From the NCBI GenBank assembly GCA_963800975.1, contig CAWDDB010000008.1:558001-622000 (forward strand): DNA of 64,000 nt, in the 5' to 3' direction. Under the pieces are notes generated by a model that did not search any database, was not told the origin of the DNA, and saw only the letters and a list, made by a program, of their open reading frames with translations. Below, piece by piece: positions 57,367 through 64,000 of the stretch (position 1 is its first letter; each line of letters begins with the position of its first letter). The stretch comes from JALYGY01 sp963800975 (GTDB lineage: Bacteria > Actinomycetota > Rubrobacteria > Rubrobacterales > Rubrobacteraceae). The position numbers and the translations under genes were made by a program.

Positions 57367-58548
57367 TCAGTCCCTGACGTTCCTGACGGTAATCTCGGTG
57401 CGCGTATCACGCCCGAACGAGCCGTCGGGGCCGTAGCCGCCGAGCAGCCAGATCTCGGGGATGATCTCCGAGACCAGCTCCCCGTCGTCGAACATCCTGA
57501 CCACCGAGCTCTCCGAGACCGCTACGCTCACCGCCCCGGTCTGCTTGCTCATCGAGGCGGCGGCCATGTGCCGGCTCCCGAGCCCCAGCGGGACATCCAG
57601 GCTCTCCGAAACCGCGTCGAGGTAGCGGGCCGCTGAGACCACCACCCCTTCGTCCGAGACGACGAAGGCCCCGTCGAGCTGGGCGAGCTCTTTGATCGTC
57701 TCGCGTGTATCCGGGTTGTCGAGACGCTTTTGCTCATCCGAGTGGCCGGCCAGCGGGTCCAGGATCAGGGGCCTCGAGTGCTTCATGACCTTCTCGGAGT
57801 CCCCGACCGTGAAGAGGGTACCGATCTTGCGTCCCTCCCGCCCCTCGCGCGCAACTTCGACCGCGAGCTGAACCACGTTCCTGAGGGTTCTGGTGTTGAC
57901 CCCGCGCTGCTCCGAGCAGACCTCGTCGAGCGGGTCGGGGAGCCGCGTGGTCCGCGCCTCGCCGCGACCCTCGCCCCAGCCCTCGCCCCGCCCGGAGCCA
58001 CCGCCGGAAGCGGCGCTCTCGACAGCCGCCAGCAGTCCATCGAAGTCGAGCGAGCCCTCGTAGCGCAGGCCGTTGACGAAGAAGGCCGGCGTCCCGTCCA
58101 CGCCGCTCCGCTCGCCCCCGAGCCGATCCTCGCGTACCCTCGGCGCGTGCCGGCGCTCGGTCAGGCCCTCCTCGAAGCGCTGCGCGTCGAGCTCGAGCCG
58201 GTCGGCGAGCCGCCTCAGGGTTCCGTCCTCGAGATCGTCCTGGTTCTCGTAGAGTAGATCGTGCATCTCCCAGAACTGGCCCTGGGCGCCAGCGGCCTCC
58301 GCCGCCTCGGCGGCGTGCCGAGCGTTCGGGTGGACCGAGTCGAGCGGGAAGTGTCTGAACACGAAGCGCAGCCGGTCGCCGAGCCTCTCCCGCAGCTTCC
58401 TCACGATCGGGTGCATCCGGCCGCAGTAGGGACACTCGTAGTCCCCGTACTCGACCAGGGTAACGGCGGCCGTCTCCGATCCCAAGGCGTGGTCCCGGTC
58501 GTCGACCGGGGGATCGAGCCGAATTTCGTCCCTCAGATACTCCGTCAC
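57367..58548 (-). CDS. DsbA-like domain fused to a DisA_N-type diadenylate cyclase domain
   Basis: A 393-aa fusion. Residues about 1-180 form a DsbA/thioredoxin fold with redox motif CPYC at 39-42 and cis-proline in DGTPAFFVNG near 154, of the kind seen attached to NhaA antiporters. A Gly/Glu/Arg-rich linker follows (about 181-199). Residues about 205-393 match diadenylate cyclases: DGA at 292-294 and GSRHM at 324-328, where most DisA proteins have RHR, plus SVAVSESSVVRMF. It should make cyclic di-AMP from ATP. No signal peptide, so it is cytoplasmic. GTG at 58548 follows AGAGGAGG. I know of no described protein with this pairing. Confidence 0.85.
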   Translation of the reverse strand: MTEYLRDEIRLDPPVDDRDHALGSETAAVTLVEYGDYECPYCGRMHPIVRKLRERLGDRLRFVFRHFPLDSVHPNARHAAEAAEAAGAQGQFWEMHDLLYENQDDLEDGTLRRLADRLELDAQRFEEGLTERRHAPRVREDRLGGERSGVDGTPAFFVNGLRYEGSLDFDGLLAAVESAASGGGSGRGEGWGEGRGEARTTRLPDPLDEVCSEQRGVNTRTLRNVVQLAVEVAREGREGRKIGTLFTVGDSEKVMKHSRPLILDPLAGHSDEQKRLDNPDTRETIKELAQLDGAFVVSDEGVVVSAARYLDAVSESLDVPLGLGSRHMAAASMSKQTGAVSVAVSESSVVRMFDDGELVSEIIPEIWLLGGYGPDGSFGRDTRTEITVRNVRD

Positions 58549-58673
58549 TCCTGCAGGCCTCCTCTAACCATCATGTTCGCGCCTCATGTCCTTGCGCCGT
58601 ACCCACCGGCTAGTTTACCGCTCCCAGGGGGCGGCCCGTGATCCCCGCGATCTCCTGCTCGAAGAGCGTCGCG

Positions 58674-59297
58674 TCAATCCATGCCGGCGAGCGCCTCGCG
58701 CGCCGCGTCCGCGTTCATCGGCACGTTGTAGATCGGGGATCCCGGCTCCTGCCTGCGGCTCTCCCGCAAGGCCCCGGTGTCGACCGGCGTGAAGCCAACC
58801 TCCTCGATCAACCCGGAGACGGTGGCCTTGGCCTCCTCGTCGTCGCCGGAGACGAAAAGCACCAGGCGCTCCTCCGCGGGTGCCGAGGGACGGCCCTCCG
58901 TGCGTAGCGTCTCGTAGTACATGGTGTTGAAGGCCTTGACGAGGCGGGAGCCGGGCAGGTGCCGGCCCACGGCCTCGGTGGACGCGAGGCTCGAGAAGTC
59001 GATGTCGCCGTCCCTACCGGCGTAGTAGTTCATAGCGTCAATGACGACCTTGCCCGAGAGCCGATCCGCCGGAAGCTCCTCGTAGGCGAAAAAGGGCATA
59101 GCCACGAGCACCACCTCGCCGAAGTCCGCGGCCTCCTCGACGGTCGCCGCGCGCGCCCGGTCCCCGATCTCATCCACCACGGGCGCCAGCGACTCGGGGC
59201 CGCGAGAGTTGCTGAGCGCGACCTCGTAGCCCGCGTCCGCGAAGAGCTTCGCAGACGTCCCGCCGATGTTTCCCGACCCTATTATCCCGATGTTCAA
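58674..59297 (-). CDS. NADPH-dependent F420 reductase-like protein
   Basis: Rossmann protein of 207 aa. GIIGSGNIGGTSAKLFADAGYEVALSNSRGPES is the NADPH-binding start, with Ser-Arg reading the phosphate as in NADPH:F420 reductases, and VKAFNTMYYETL is the conserved central motif. F420-reducing or other NADPH oxidoreductase activity is possible; the family also includes ketopantoate-like enzymes. TTG at 59297 follows GGGGGA. It lies 15 bp from the aldo-keto reductase gene on the same strand and is probably co-transcribed with it. Confidence 0.85.
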   Translation of the reverse strand: MNIGIIGSGNIGGTSAKLFADAGYEVALSNSRGPESLAPVVDEIGDRARAATVEEAADFGEVVLVAMPFFAYEELPADRLSGKVVIDAMNYYAGRDGDIDFSSLASTEAVGRHLPGSRLVKAFNTMYYETLRTEGRPSAPAEERLVLFVSGDDEEAKATVSGLIEEVGFTPVDTGALRESRRQEPGSPIYNVPMNADAAREALAGMD

Positions 59298-59312
59298 GGC
59301 TAGTCCCCCGTC

Positions 59313-60179
59313 TCAGATTTCGTCCAGCGTCGCGTGCTCGTCTTGCGCGAGCTCCAGCGCCGCGGCCGCCACGTTCTCCTCCAGGTGGTCGACCGATGAG
59401 GTGCCGGGGATGGGCAGCATCGCGGGAGAGTGTCCCAGAAGCCAGGCGAGCGCGACCTGCGACGGCGCCGCGTCGTGGCGGGCGGCGATCTCGTCCAGCG
59501 GCCCGCCCGGCCTGGCAAGCCTCCCCGTCGCGAGCGGGAACCAAGGGATGAACGCGATGCCCTCACGCTCGCAGGCCTGCACCATCGCCTCAGAGGAACG
59601 GTCGGTGAGATTGTAGCGGTTCTGGACCGAGACGATGGGCACGATGTCCAGCGCGATCTCCAGCTCCCTCACCCCGACGTTCGAGAGCCCGACGTTGCGG
59701 ATCTTGCCCTCCTCCCTCAACTCCGCGAGCGCCCACACCGAGTCCTCGAAGGCCACGTTCGGGTCGGGCCGGTGAAACTGGTAGAGTTCTATCCGGTCCA
59801 CCCCAAGACGTGCGAGGCTCCCCTCGCACGCCTCCCGCAGGTGCTCGGGACGACCGTCGGGCACCCACCGGCCGTTCGGACGCGTCAAGCCGCCCTTCGT
59901 CGCGATCACCAGGTCCTCGGGGTAAGGGCTCAGCGCCTCGAAGATAAGCCGCTCCGATACCTCGGGTCCGTACGAGTCGGCCGTGTCTACGAGGTTCACC
60001 CCGAGCTCGAGCGCCCTGCGCAGCAGGCGCCTGGCCTCCTCGGGATCGTCTGGCTCGCCCATGATGCCCTCGCCCGTAAGCCGCATCGCCCCAAAGCCCA
60101 GGCGATTGACTATCAGGTCCTCGCCGACGGCGAAAGTGCCCGCGTTCGCCGCATTGGATCCACCGTTACCTTCGGTCAT
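59313..60179 (-). CDS. Aldo/keto reductase
   Basis: NADPH-dependent reductase of 288 aa with the TIM-barrel pattern. The catalytic tetrad is visible: Asp in VDTADSYG, Tyr in the same segment, Lys in IATKGGL and His in YQFHRPDP. Later PGTSSVDHLEENV binds the cofactor. It reduces aldehydes or ketones, substrate unknown. ATG at 60179 follows AAGGGGG at a good distance; a longer reading to 60284 has no such site. It precedes the F420 reductase-like gene on the same strand and is divergent from the MerR regulator. Confidence 0.9.
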   Translation of the reverse strand: MTEGNGGSNAANAGTFAVGEDLIVNRLGFGAMRLTGEGIMGEPDDPEEARRLLRRALELGVNLVDTADSYGPEVSERLIFEALSPYPEDLVIATKGGLTRPNGRWVPDGRPEHLREACEGSLARLGVDRIELYQFHRPDPNVAFEDSVWALAELREEGKIRNVGLSNVGVRELEIALDIVPIVSVQNRYNLTDRSSEAMVQACEREGIAFIPWFPLATGRLARPGGPLDEIAARHDAAPSQVALAWLLGHSPAMLPIPGTSSVDHLEENVAAAALELAQDEHATLDEI

Positions 60180-60292
60180 TTGCCCCCTTTCGGTCGTGGC
60201 CGGGCCGATTCTACCGCCCGACCCAAGCACCGGTCGGCACCAGAGTCCGAGGCGGCGCAAAGGGCCCCTGAAAATAAAATCCATGAATCCCC

Positions 60293-60323
60293 TTGAACCT
60301 CACGCTACGTTAGGTTGTAACCT
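60293..60323 (+). promoter_or_regulatory. MerR-type promoter with inverted repeat
   Basis: TTGAAC (60293-60298), a 19-bp spacer and TAACCT (60318-60323). AACCT (60296-60300) and AGGTT (60312-60316) form an inverted repeat in the spacer, as in promoters activated by MerR proteins. The ATG at 60330 is where transcription should begin. Confidence 0.6.
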
Positions 60324-60329
60324 TGGGAC

Positions 60330-61118
60330 ATGGACGGCACCGTGGAGCAAAAAGTGGTCGATTCCGGGACGAAAGCGACGTGGAAGGTGGGAGATCTCGC
60401 GCGGCGGACGGGACTGTCCGTGCGGACGCTGCGCTACTACGAGGAGCTCGGCCTGCTCTCGCCGTCCCGCCGCACCGCAGGCGGACACCGGCTGTATTCG
60501 GCCGGAGACGTCGTGCAGCTGCAGAGGATCAAGTCTCTCAGGGCGCTCGGGTTGACGTTGCGTGAGGTCGGGTCGTTCCTTGACGGCCCCGAGATGCCCC
60601 TGGAGCGGGTGATAGAGCTCCAGCTGGGGCGGTTGCGGGAGCGGATCGAGCTACAGCGCAGGCTCTGCGACCGGCTGGAGGCGGTCGCGGCCCGCTTGAG
60701 GGCTGGAGTAGAAGTGTCCTCTGAGAGGTTCGTAGATACGGTCATGGAGGTGATCGAGATGTCCGAGAAGTTCGAGAAATATTACACCCCGGAGCAGCTG
60801 CGGTATCTCAAGCAGCGAAGGGAAGAGGTGGGCGAAGAGAGGATCCGGGAGGTCGAGGCCGAGTGGCCGAGGCTCATGCAGGAGGTTCGCGCCGAGATGG
60901 AGGCCGGAACCGACCCATCGGACGAGCGCGTGCAGGCCCTGGCCGCGCGCTGGATGGGCCTGGTCCGGGAGTTCACCGGAGGGGACGCAGGTATCCACCG
61001 GTCTCTGCACGACCTGTGGCAGCAGGAGGACAACGTCTACGGCATCGACGCGAGGGGCAGCCGCGAGCTGGGAGCGTACGTCTCGCAGGCTCTTGCCTCC
61101 GGGGAGTCCGAGAGCTAG
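60330..61118 (+). CDS. MerR-family regulator with TipAS-type effector domain
   Basis: Regulator of 262 aa. The N-terminal MerR part is WKVGDLARRTGLSVRTLRYYEELGLLSPSRRTAGGHRLYSAGDV followed by a long dimer helix. The C-terminal part (about 150-255; EKYYTPEQLRYLKQRRE, WMGLVREFTGGDAGIHRSLHDLWQQEDNV) is a TipAS-type antibiotic-recognition domain that in TipA binds thiopeptides. It should activate its own promoter on ligand binding. No ribosome site precedes ATG 60330, and the promoter places the 5' end at this ATG, so the mRNA is probably leaderless. A strong terminator follows. Confidence 0.9.
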   Translation: MDGTVEQKVVDSGTKATWKVGDLARRTGLSVRTLRYYEELGLLSPSRRTAGGHRLYSAGDVVQLQRIKSLRALGLTLREVGSFLDGPEMPLERVIELQLGRLRERIELQRRLCDRLEAVAARLRAGVEVSSERFVDTVMEVIEMSEKFEKYYTPEQLRYLKQRREEVGEERIREVEAEWPRLMQEVRAEMEAGTDPSDERVQALAARWMGLVREFTGGDAGIHRSLHDLWQQEDNVYGIDARGSRELGAYVSQALASGESES

Positions 61119-61142
61119 GAGAGCATCAACCCGGCATCTTCG

Positions 61143-61168
61143 GGGACGGCGCCAACGAGCGCCGTCCC
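61143..61168 (+). terminator. Rho-independent terminator of the MerR gene
   Basis: GGGACGGCGC and GCGCCGTCCC form a perfect 10-bp stem with a six-base loop, followed by TTCTTTATT. Confidence 0.85.
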
Positions 61169-61299
61169 TTCTTTATTCGGCCTTCCGGGGCGTTGCTCCC
61201 CGGCTGCCGGTCGGCCTATGATTTGCGCGTAAGCGCCGCCGTCGCGAGACCTTGCGGTCGCGGGCGTGGGATCTCGAGCATAGGCAGGGAGGGGTGCCA

Positions 61300-62502
61300 T
61301 TGACCGGAGGAGCCCTGTTCACCAGCCCGTTCGGCGTTGGCGCCGTGGTGACGGCCCTGATCGCGCTCTGCTTCTGGCTGGACAGGCGGTTTCGCGCCTT
61401 CTCGTTCCTCGGCACGGCGATACTGGTCATCACCGGCGCGGCCCTTCTCGTGAACGCGCGCGTCCTGCCGCCTTCCGTGCCCGTCGAAGGTCAGCAGACC
61501 GTCAACCCGTTCTACACCTTCGCGACCGACTACGCGGTGCCGCTTGCCATCGTCTTGCTCCTCGCCACGGCGGACCTGAGGAGCTTGAGGCTTCTGGGCC
61601 GCCCGGCCTTCACGGCCTGGGTCCTGGCCGCGGTCGGCACGATCTTGGGTACGGCGACGGCGACGGTGCTTCTCTCGGGCGCCATAGGACCCGAGTCGTG
61701 GAAGCTCGGGGGGATGTACGCCGCCAGCTACATCGGGGGCGGCGTGAACTACACGGCGGTCGGGGAGGCGGTTGACGCATCGGACACCCTGTTCGCGACG
61801 GGCGCCGCCGCCGACACCATAATGACCAACGTCTGGATGGTTGCCACGGCCCTGATCCCCACGCTGTTCTTGAGGTTCTACACCTCGATCTACGACCGCG
61901 AGGGAGCAGCGGAAGGGGCTTACGAGGAAGACCGGGGAACTTCGTCCGAGGAGATCTGGCAAAGCAGGGAGATCTCCGCCTACGATATCGTCTACCTCGC
62001 CGCGGCGGCCTTCGCCGTGCTGGCCGTCGCCGAGATTATCTCGAACGCCGTGTCCGGGCCGGTCGGGTTCGAGATCCCGATAGAGCTGTGGTACACGACC
62101 CTGGCGCTCGCGGTCGCCTTCACCCCGGTAAACAGGCTCAACGGCGGCGAGGAGATCGGGAACCTCCTGCTCCACCTGTTCTTCGCGGTGCTCGGGGCAG
62201 GCACCGTCCTCTCCACGCTGGTCGGCGACGGGCCGACCTTCTTCCTGTTCCTGGTGATCCTGGTCGCCATCCACGCGCTGGTGGTCTTCGAAGTGGGGCG
62301 CTGGAGGAAGATAGAGATCGAGACGCTCTGCGTGGCGAGCCAGGCGACGGTCGGCGGACCCTCCACCGCCCTCGCCCTCGCCATCTCCAAGCGCTGGAGC
62401 GTACTCGTGACCCCCGCGGTTCTCCTCGGCGTGCTCGGCTACGCCACCGGCAACTACATCGGGGTCGGGATGGCGTACCTGATCCGGGCGTTCACCGGGT
62501 AG
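61300..62502 (+). CDS. DUF819 family membrane protein
   Basis: Polytopic membrane protein of about 400 aa with ten or more helices. GMYAASYIGGGVNYTAVGEA is the conserved DUF819 segment, and the C-terminal part repeats the plan with ETLCVASQATVGGPSTALALAISKRW. The halves are inverted-repeat-like, as in some carboxylate or drug carriers, but no substrate is known. TTG at 61300 is used because GGGAGGGG lies at 61286-61293. Its last 11 bases overlap the end of the convergent rarA gene. Confidence 0.85.
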   Translation: MTGGALFTSPFGVGAVVTALIALCFWLDRRFRAFSFLGTAILVITGAALLVNARVLPPSVPVEGQQTVNPFYTFATDYAVPLAIVLLLATADLRSLRLLGRPAFTAWVLAAVGTILGTATATVLLSGAIGPESWKLGGMYAASYIGGGVNYTAVGEAVDASDTLFATGAAADTIMTNVWMVATALIPTLFLRFYTSIYDREGAAEGAYEEDRGTSSEEIWQSREISAYDIVYLAAAAFAVLAVAEIISNAVSGPVGFEIPIELWYTTLALAVAFTPVNRLNGGEEIGNLLLHLFFAVLGAGTVLSTLVGDGPTFFLFLVILVAIHALVVFEVGRWRKIEIETLCVASQATVGGPSTALALAISKRWSVLVTPAVLLGVLGYATGNYIGVGMAYLIRAFTG

Positions 62503-63788
62503 GGCCGCGCTCGTCGCGCTCCCTGCGCCAGCCTTCGAGCCGCTCCCGGATCCCCGCCTCGGCCCCCCGGTCCTTCGGCTCGTAGTAGACGCGGCCGGCC
62601 AGCTCCTCAGGCAGGTACCGGTCGTTCATGCCCTCGGGCTCGTCCTCGTGGGCGTAGCGGTACCCGGCCCCGTAGCCCTCCTCCTTCATCAGCCCGGTCG
62701 CGGCGTTGCGCAGGTGCAAGGGGACCTCGGCCGCGGCCTCGCCCCGGACGTCCCGCAACGCTCTCCCGATGGCGACGTAGGAGGCGTTGGATTTAGGGGT
62801 GGACGCGAGGTAAGTCGTCGCCTGGGCGAGCGGGATCCTTCCCTCCGGCATCCCGACGAGCTGTACCGCCTGGGCTGCGGCCACCGCGAGCGGCAGGCCG
62901 TGTGGGTCCGCGTTGCCGATGTCCTCGGACGCCAGGATCACCAGCCGCCGCGCGACGAACACGGGGTCCTCCCCCGATTCCAGCATCCTGGCCAGGTAAT
63001 GGAGCGCGGCGTCGGGGTCGCCTCCGCGCACGCTCTTTATGAAGGCACTTATGACGTCGTAGTGCTCCTCGCGCCCGTAACGCAGCGCCCTCTGCCCCAC
63101 CGCCCGCTCGACATCCCCCACCTCGACGCGCTCCGCGCCGGAGGCCGCGACCTCGAGCGCGTTGAGCAACCTCCTGCCATCCCCGACCGAGAGGCGCAGC
63201 AGATAGTCTCTCGCCTCGGGCGAGACCTCCGCCCCAAGCTCTTCGGCGCCACGGTCGAGCAACACGCCAAGGTCTTTCTCGGAGAGCGCCTGCAGGCGCA
63301 GGACGCGGGATCTCGAGAGCAGCGGGGCCGTCACCTCGAACGAAGGGTTCTCCGTCGTCGCCCCGATAAAGTCGACCAGTCCCTCCTCGAGGGCGGGAAG
63401 CAGCGCGTCCTGCTGGGTCTTGTTGAAGCGATGGACCTCGTCCACGAACACGAGCGTTCCTCGGCCCTCGTACTTGAGGCGCTCGCGCGCGCCGTCCAGT
63501 GCGGCGCGCAGGTCCCTGACGCCGCTCGTCACGGCGCTCAGGGGAACGAACTCCTCCTCCACGGTCCCTGCGAGCACCCGCGCCAGCGTCGTCTTGCCCG
63601 TTCCAGGCGGCCCCCAGAGGACGAGGGAGCCGATCCTGCCCCGCTCTACAGCGGTACGCAGCGGACCGTGCCTCGCCCGTCAGGTGCGGCTGCCCGACGA
63701 CCTCGTCCAGCGTCCTCGGACGCAGCCGCTCGGCCAGGGGGGCGCGGCGCGAGAGGCTCTCGGTGCCGGATTCGTCGAAGAGGTCCAT
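62492..63788 (-). pseudogene. rarA: Replication-associated recombination ATPase RarA, frameshifted
   Basis: The N-terminus (ATG 63788, MDLFDESGTESLSRR, LAERLRPRTLDEVVGQPHLTGEA) is in one frame and all the rest is in another. The second frame continues with Walker A GPPGTGKTT, Walker B VFVDEVHRFNKTQQ and the Arg finger region, and runs to the stop at 62492, ending in the normal RarA C-terminal domain. The break lies near 63666-63672. RarA is a clamp-loader-like ATPase acting at stalled forks. The long, intact remainder means either a recent mutation or a one-base sequence error. It overlaps the DUF819 gene by 11 bp. Confidence 0.75.
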
Positions 63789-63934
63789 TTTGACCAGTAT
63801 ATCCGTCGCCGCGCCAAAGCCAGCCACCAACTCGCGAGGGGTCCGCAAGACGCGATCGAAGGCGAGGCCGGTCCAGCGGGCGGACGGCTCGGGTGCGAAC
63901 GCGGGCCGCGCGGCGTTAGCCTGCCTGGACCGCG

Positions 63935-64000
63935 TTAGCGCTGCGAGAAGGTCTCCGACATAGAGCCGCCCTCCGCGCCGGGCCAGAACAGTCGGGCGAG
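63935..64000 (-). CDS. Possible 3' end of a gene beyond the right edge
   Basis: A minus-strand frame open to the window edge ends at TAA at 63935 and reads RLFWPGAEGGSMSETFSQR over its visible part. It is too short to identify and may be chance. Confidence 0.2.
   Translation of the reverse strand, partial: LARLFWPGAEGGSMSETFSQR

Overview
The window is GC-rich throughout, uses many GTG and TTG starts with GGAGG-type ribosome binding sites, and packs genes tightly, often with ATGA or GTGA overlaps. Gene content (two-domain GNAT enzymes, PPOX/DUF2255 proteins, DUF2188/DUF2382 stress proteins, DrrAB-type exporters, a TipAS-type MerR regulator) points to a deep-branching actinobacterium, most likely Rubrobacter or a close relative. 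That assignment is inference from gene content; no rRNA or tRNA gene was seen.

Layout. 0-3.2 kb: the end of a betaine-homocysteine methyltransferase-like gene, an MFS carrier and a sarcosine oxidase-like flavoenzyme, which fit methylated-amine catabolism. 3.2-10.5 kb: an island of small stress or secreted genes (Hsp20, XRE regulator, ABM protein, PRC-barrel protein, two secreted beta-propellers, K+ channel) separated by copies of an intergenic repeat of about 40 bp. One copy abuts a decayed, internally deleted IS5-family element. 10.5-15.1 kb: an unknown 389-aa protein, an ABC exporter, and two tandem arginine/cysteine-rich mini-proteins (32 and 37 aa). 15.1-29.1 kb: a GNAT enzyme, HutH, rhodanese and PPOX genes, two more ABC exporters, a tandem universal stress protein, a TetR regulator, and two DrrAB-type ABC systems.

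29-33 kb: a truncated Ca2+ exchanger, DUF2188/PRC/DUF2382 stress proteins, and a hydroquinone dioxygenase/esterase pair resembling MhqO/MhqD. 33.2-39.8 kb: a redox-signalling operon in which a receiver-glutaredoxin-like-thioredoxin reductase fusion is followed by three paralogous histidine kinases, each with an N-terminal Crp-like domain. A UBP zinc finger follows at 41.4 kb. 42-50.5 kb: a Na+/H+ antiporter, then a probable hydroquinone or maleylacetate cluster (maleylacetate reductase, NmrA protein, MarR regulator, VOC dioxygenase, DoxX) whose two divergent promoters share one palindrome. 50.5-64 kb: an MgtE-like transporter with a PhoU/TrkA_C partner, two membrane glycosyltransferase-like proteins, a DsbA/diadenylate cyclase fusion, reductases, a TipAS-type MerR regulator with a leaderless-looking promoter, a DUF819 protein and a frameshifted rarA.

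The strongest candidates for undescribed biology are the protamine-like mini-protein pair, the DsbA-diadenylate cyclase fusion lying near a TrkA_C ion-transport pair, the redox phosphorelay operon, and the local intergenic repeat family.
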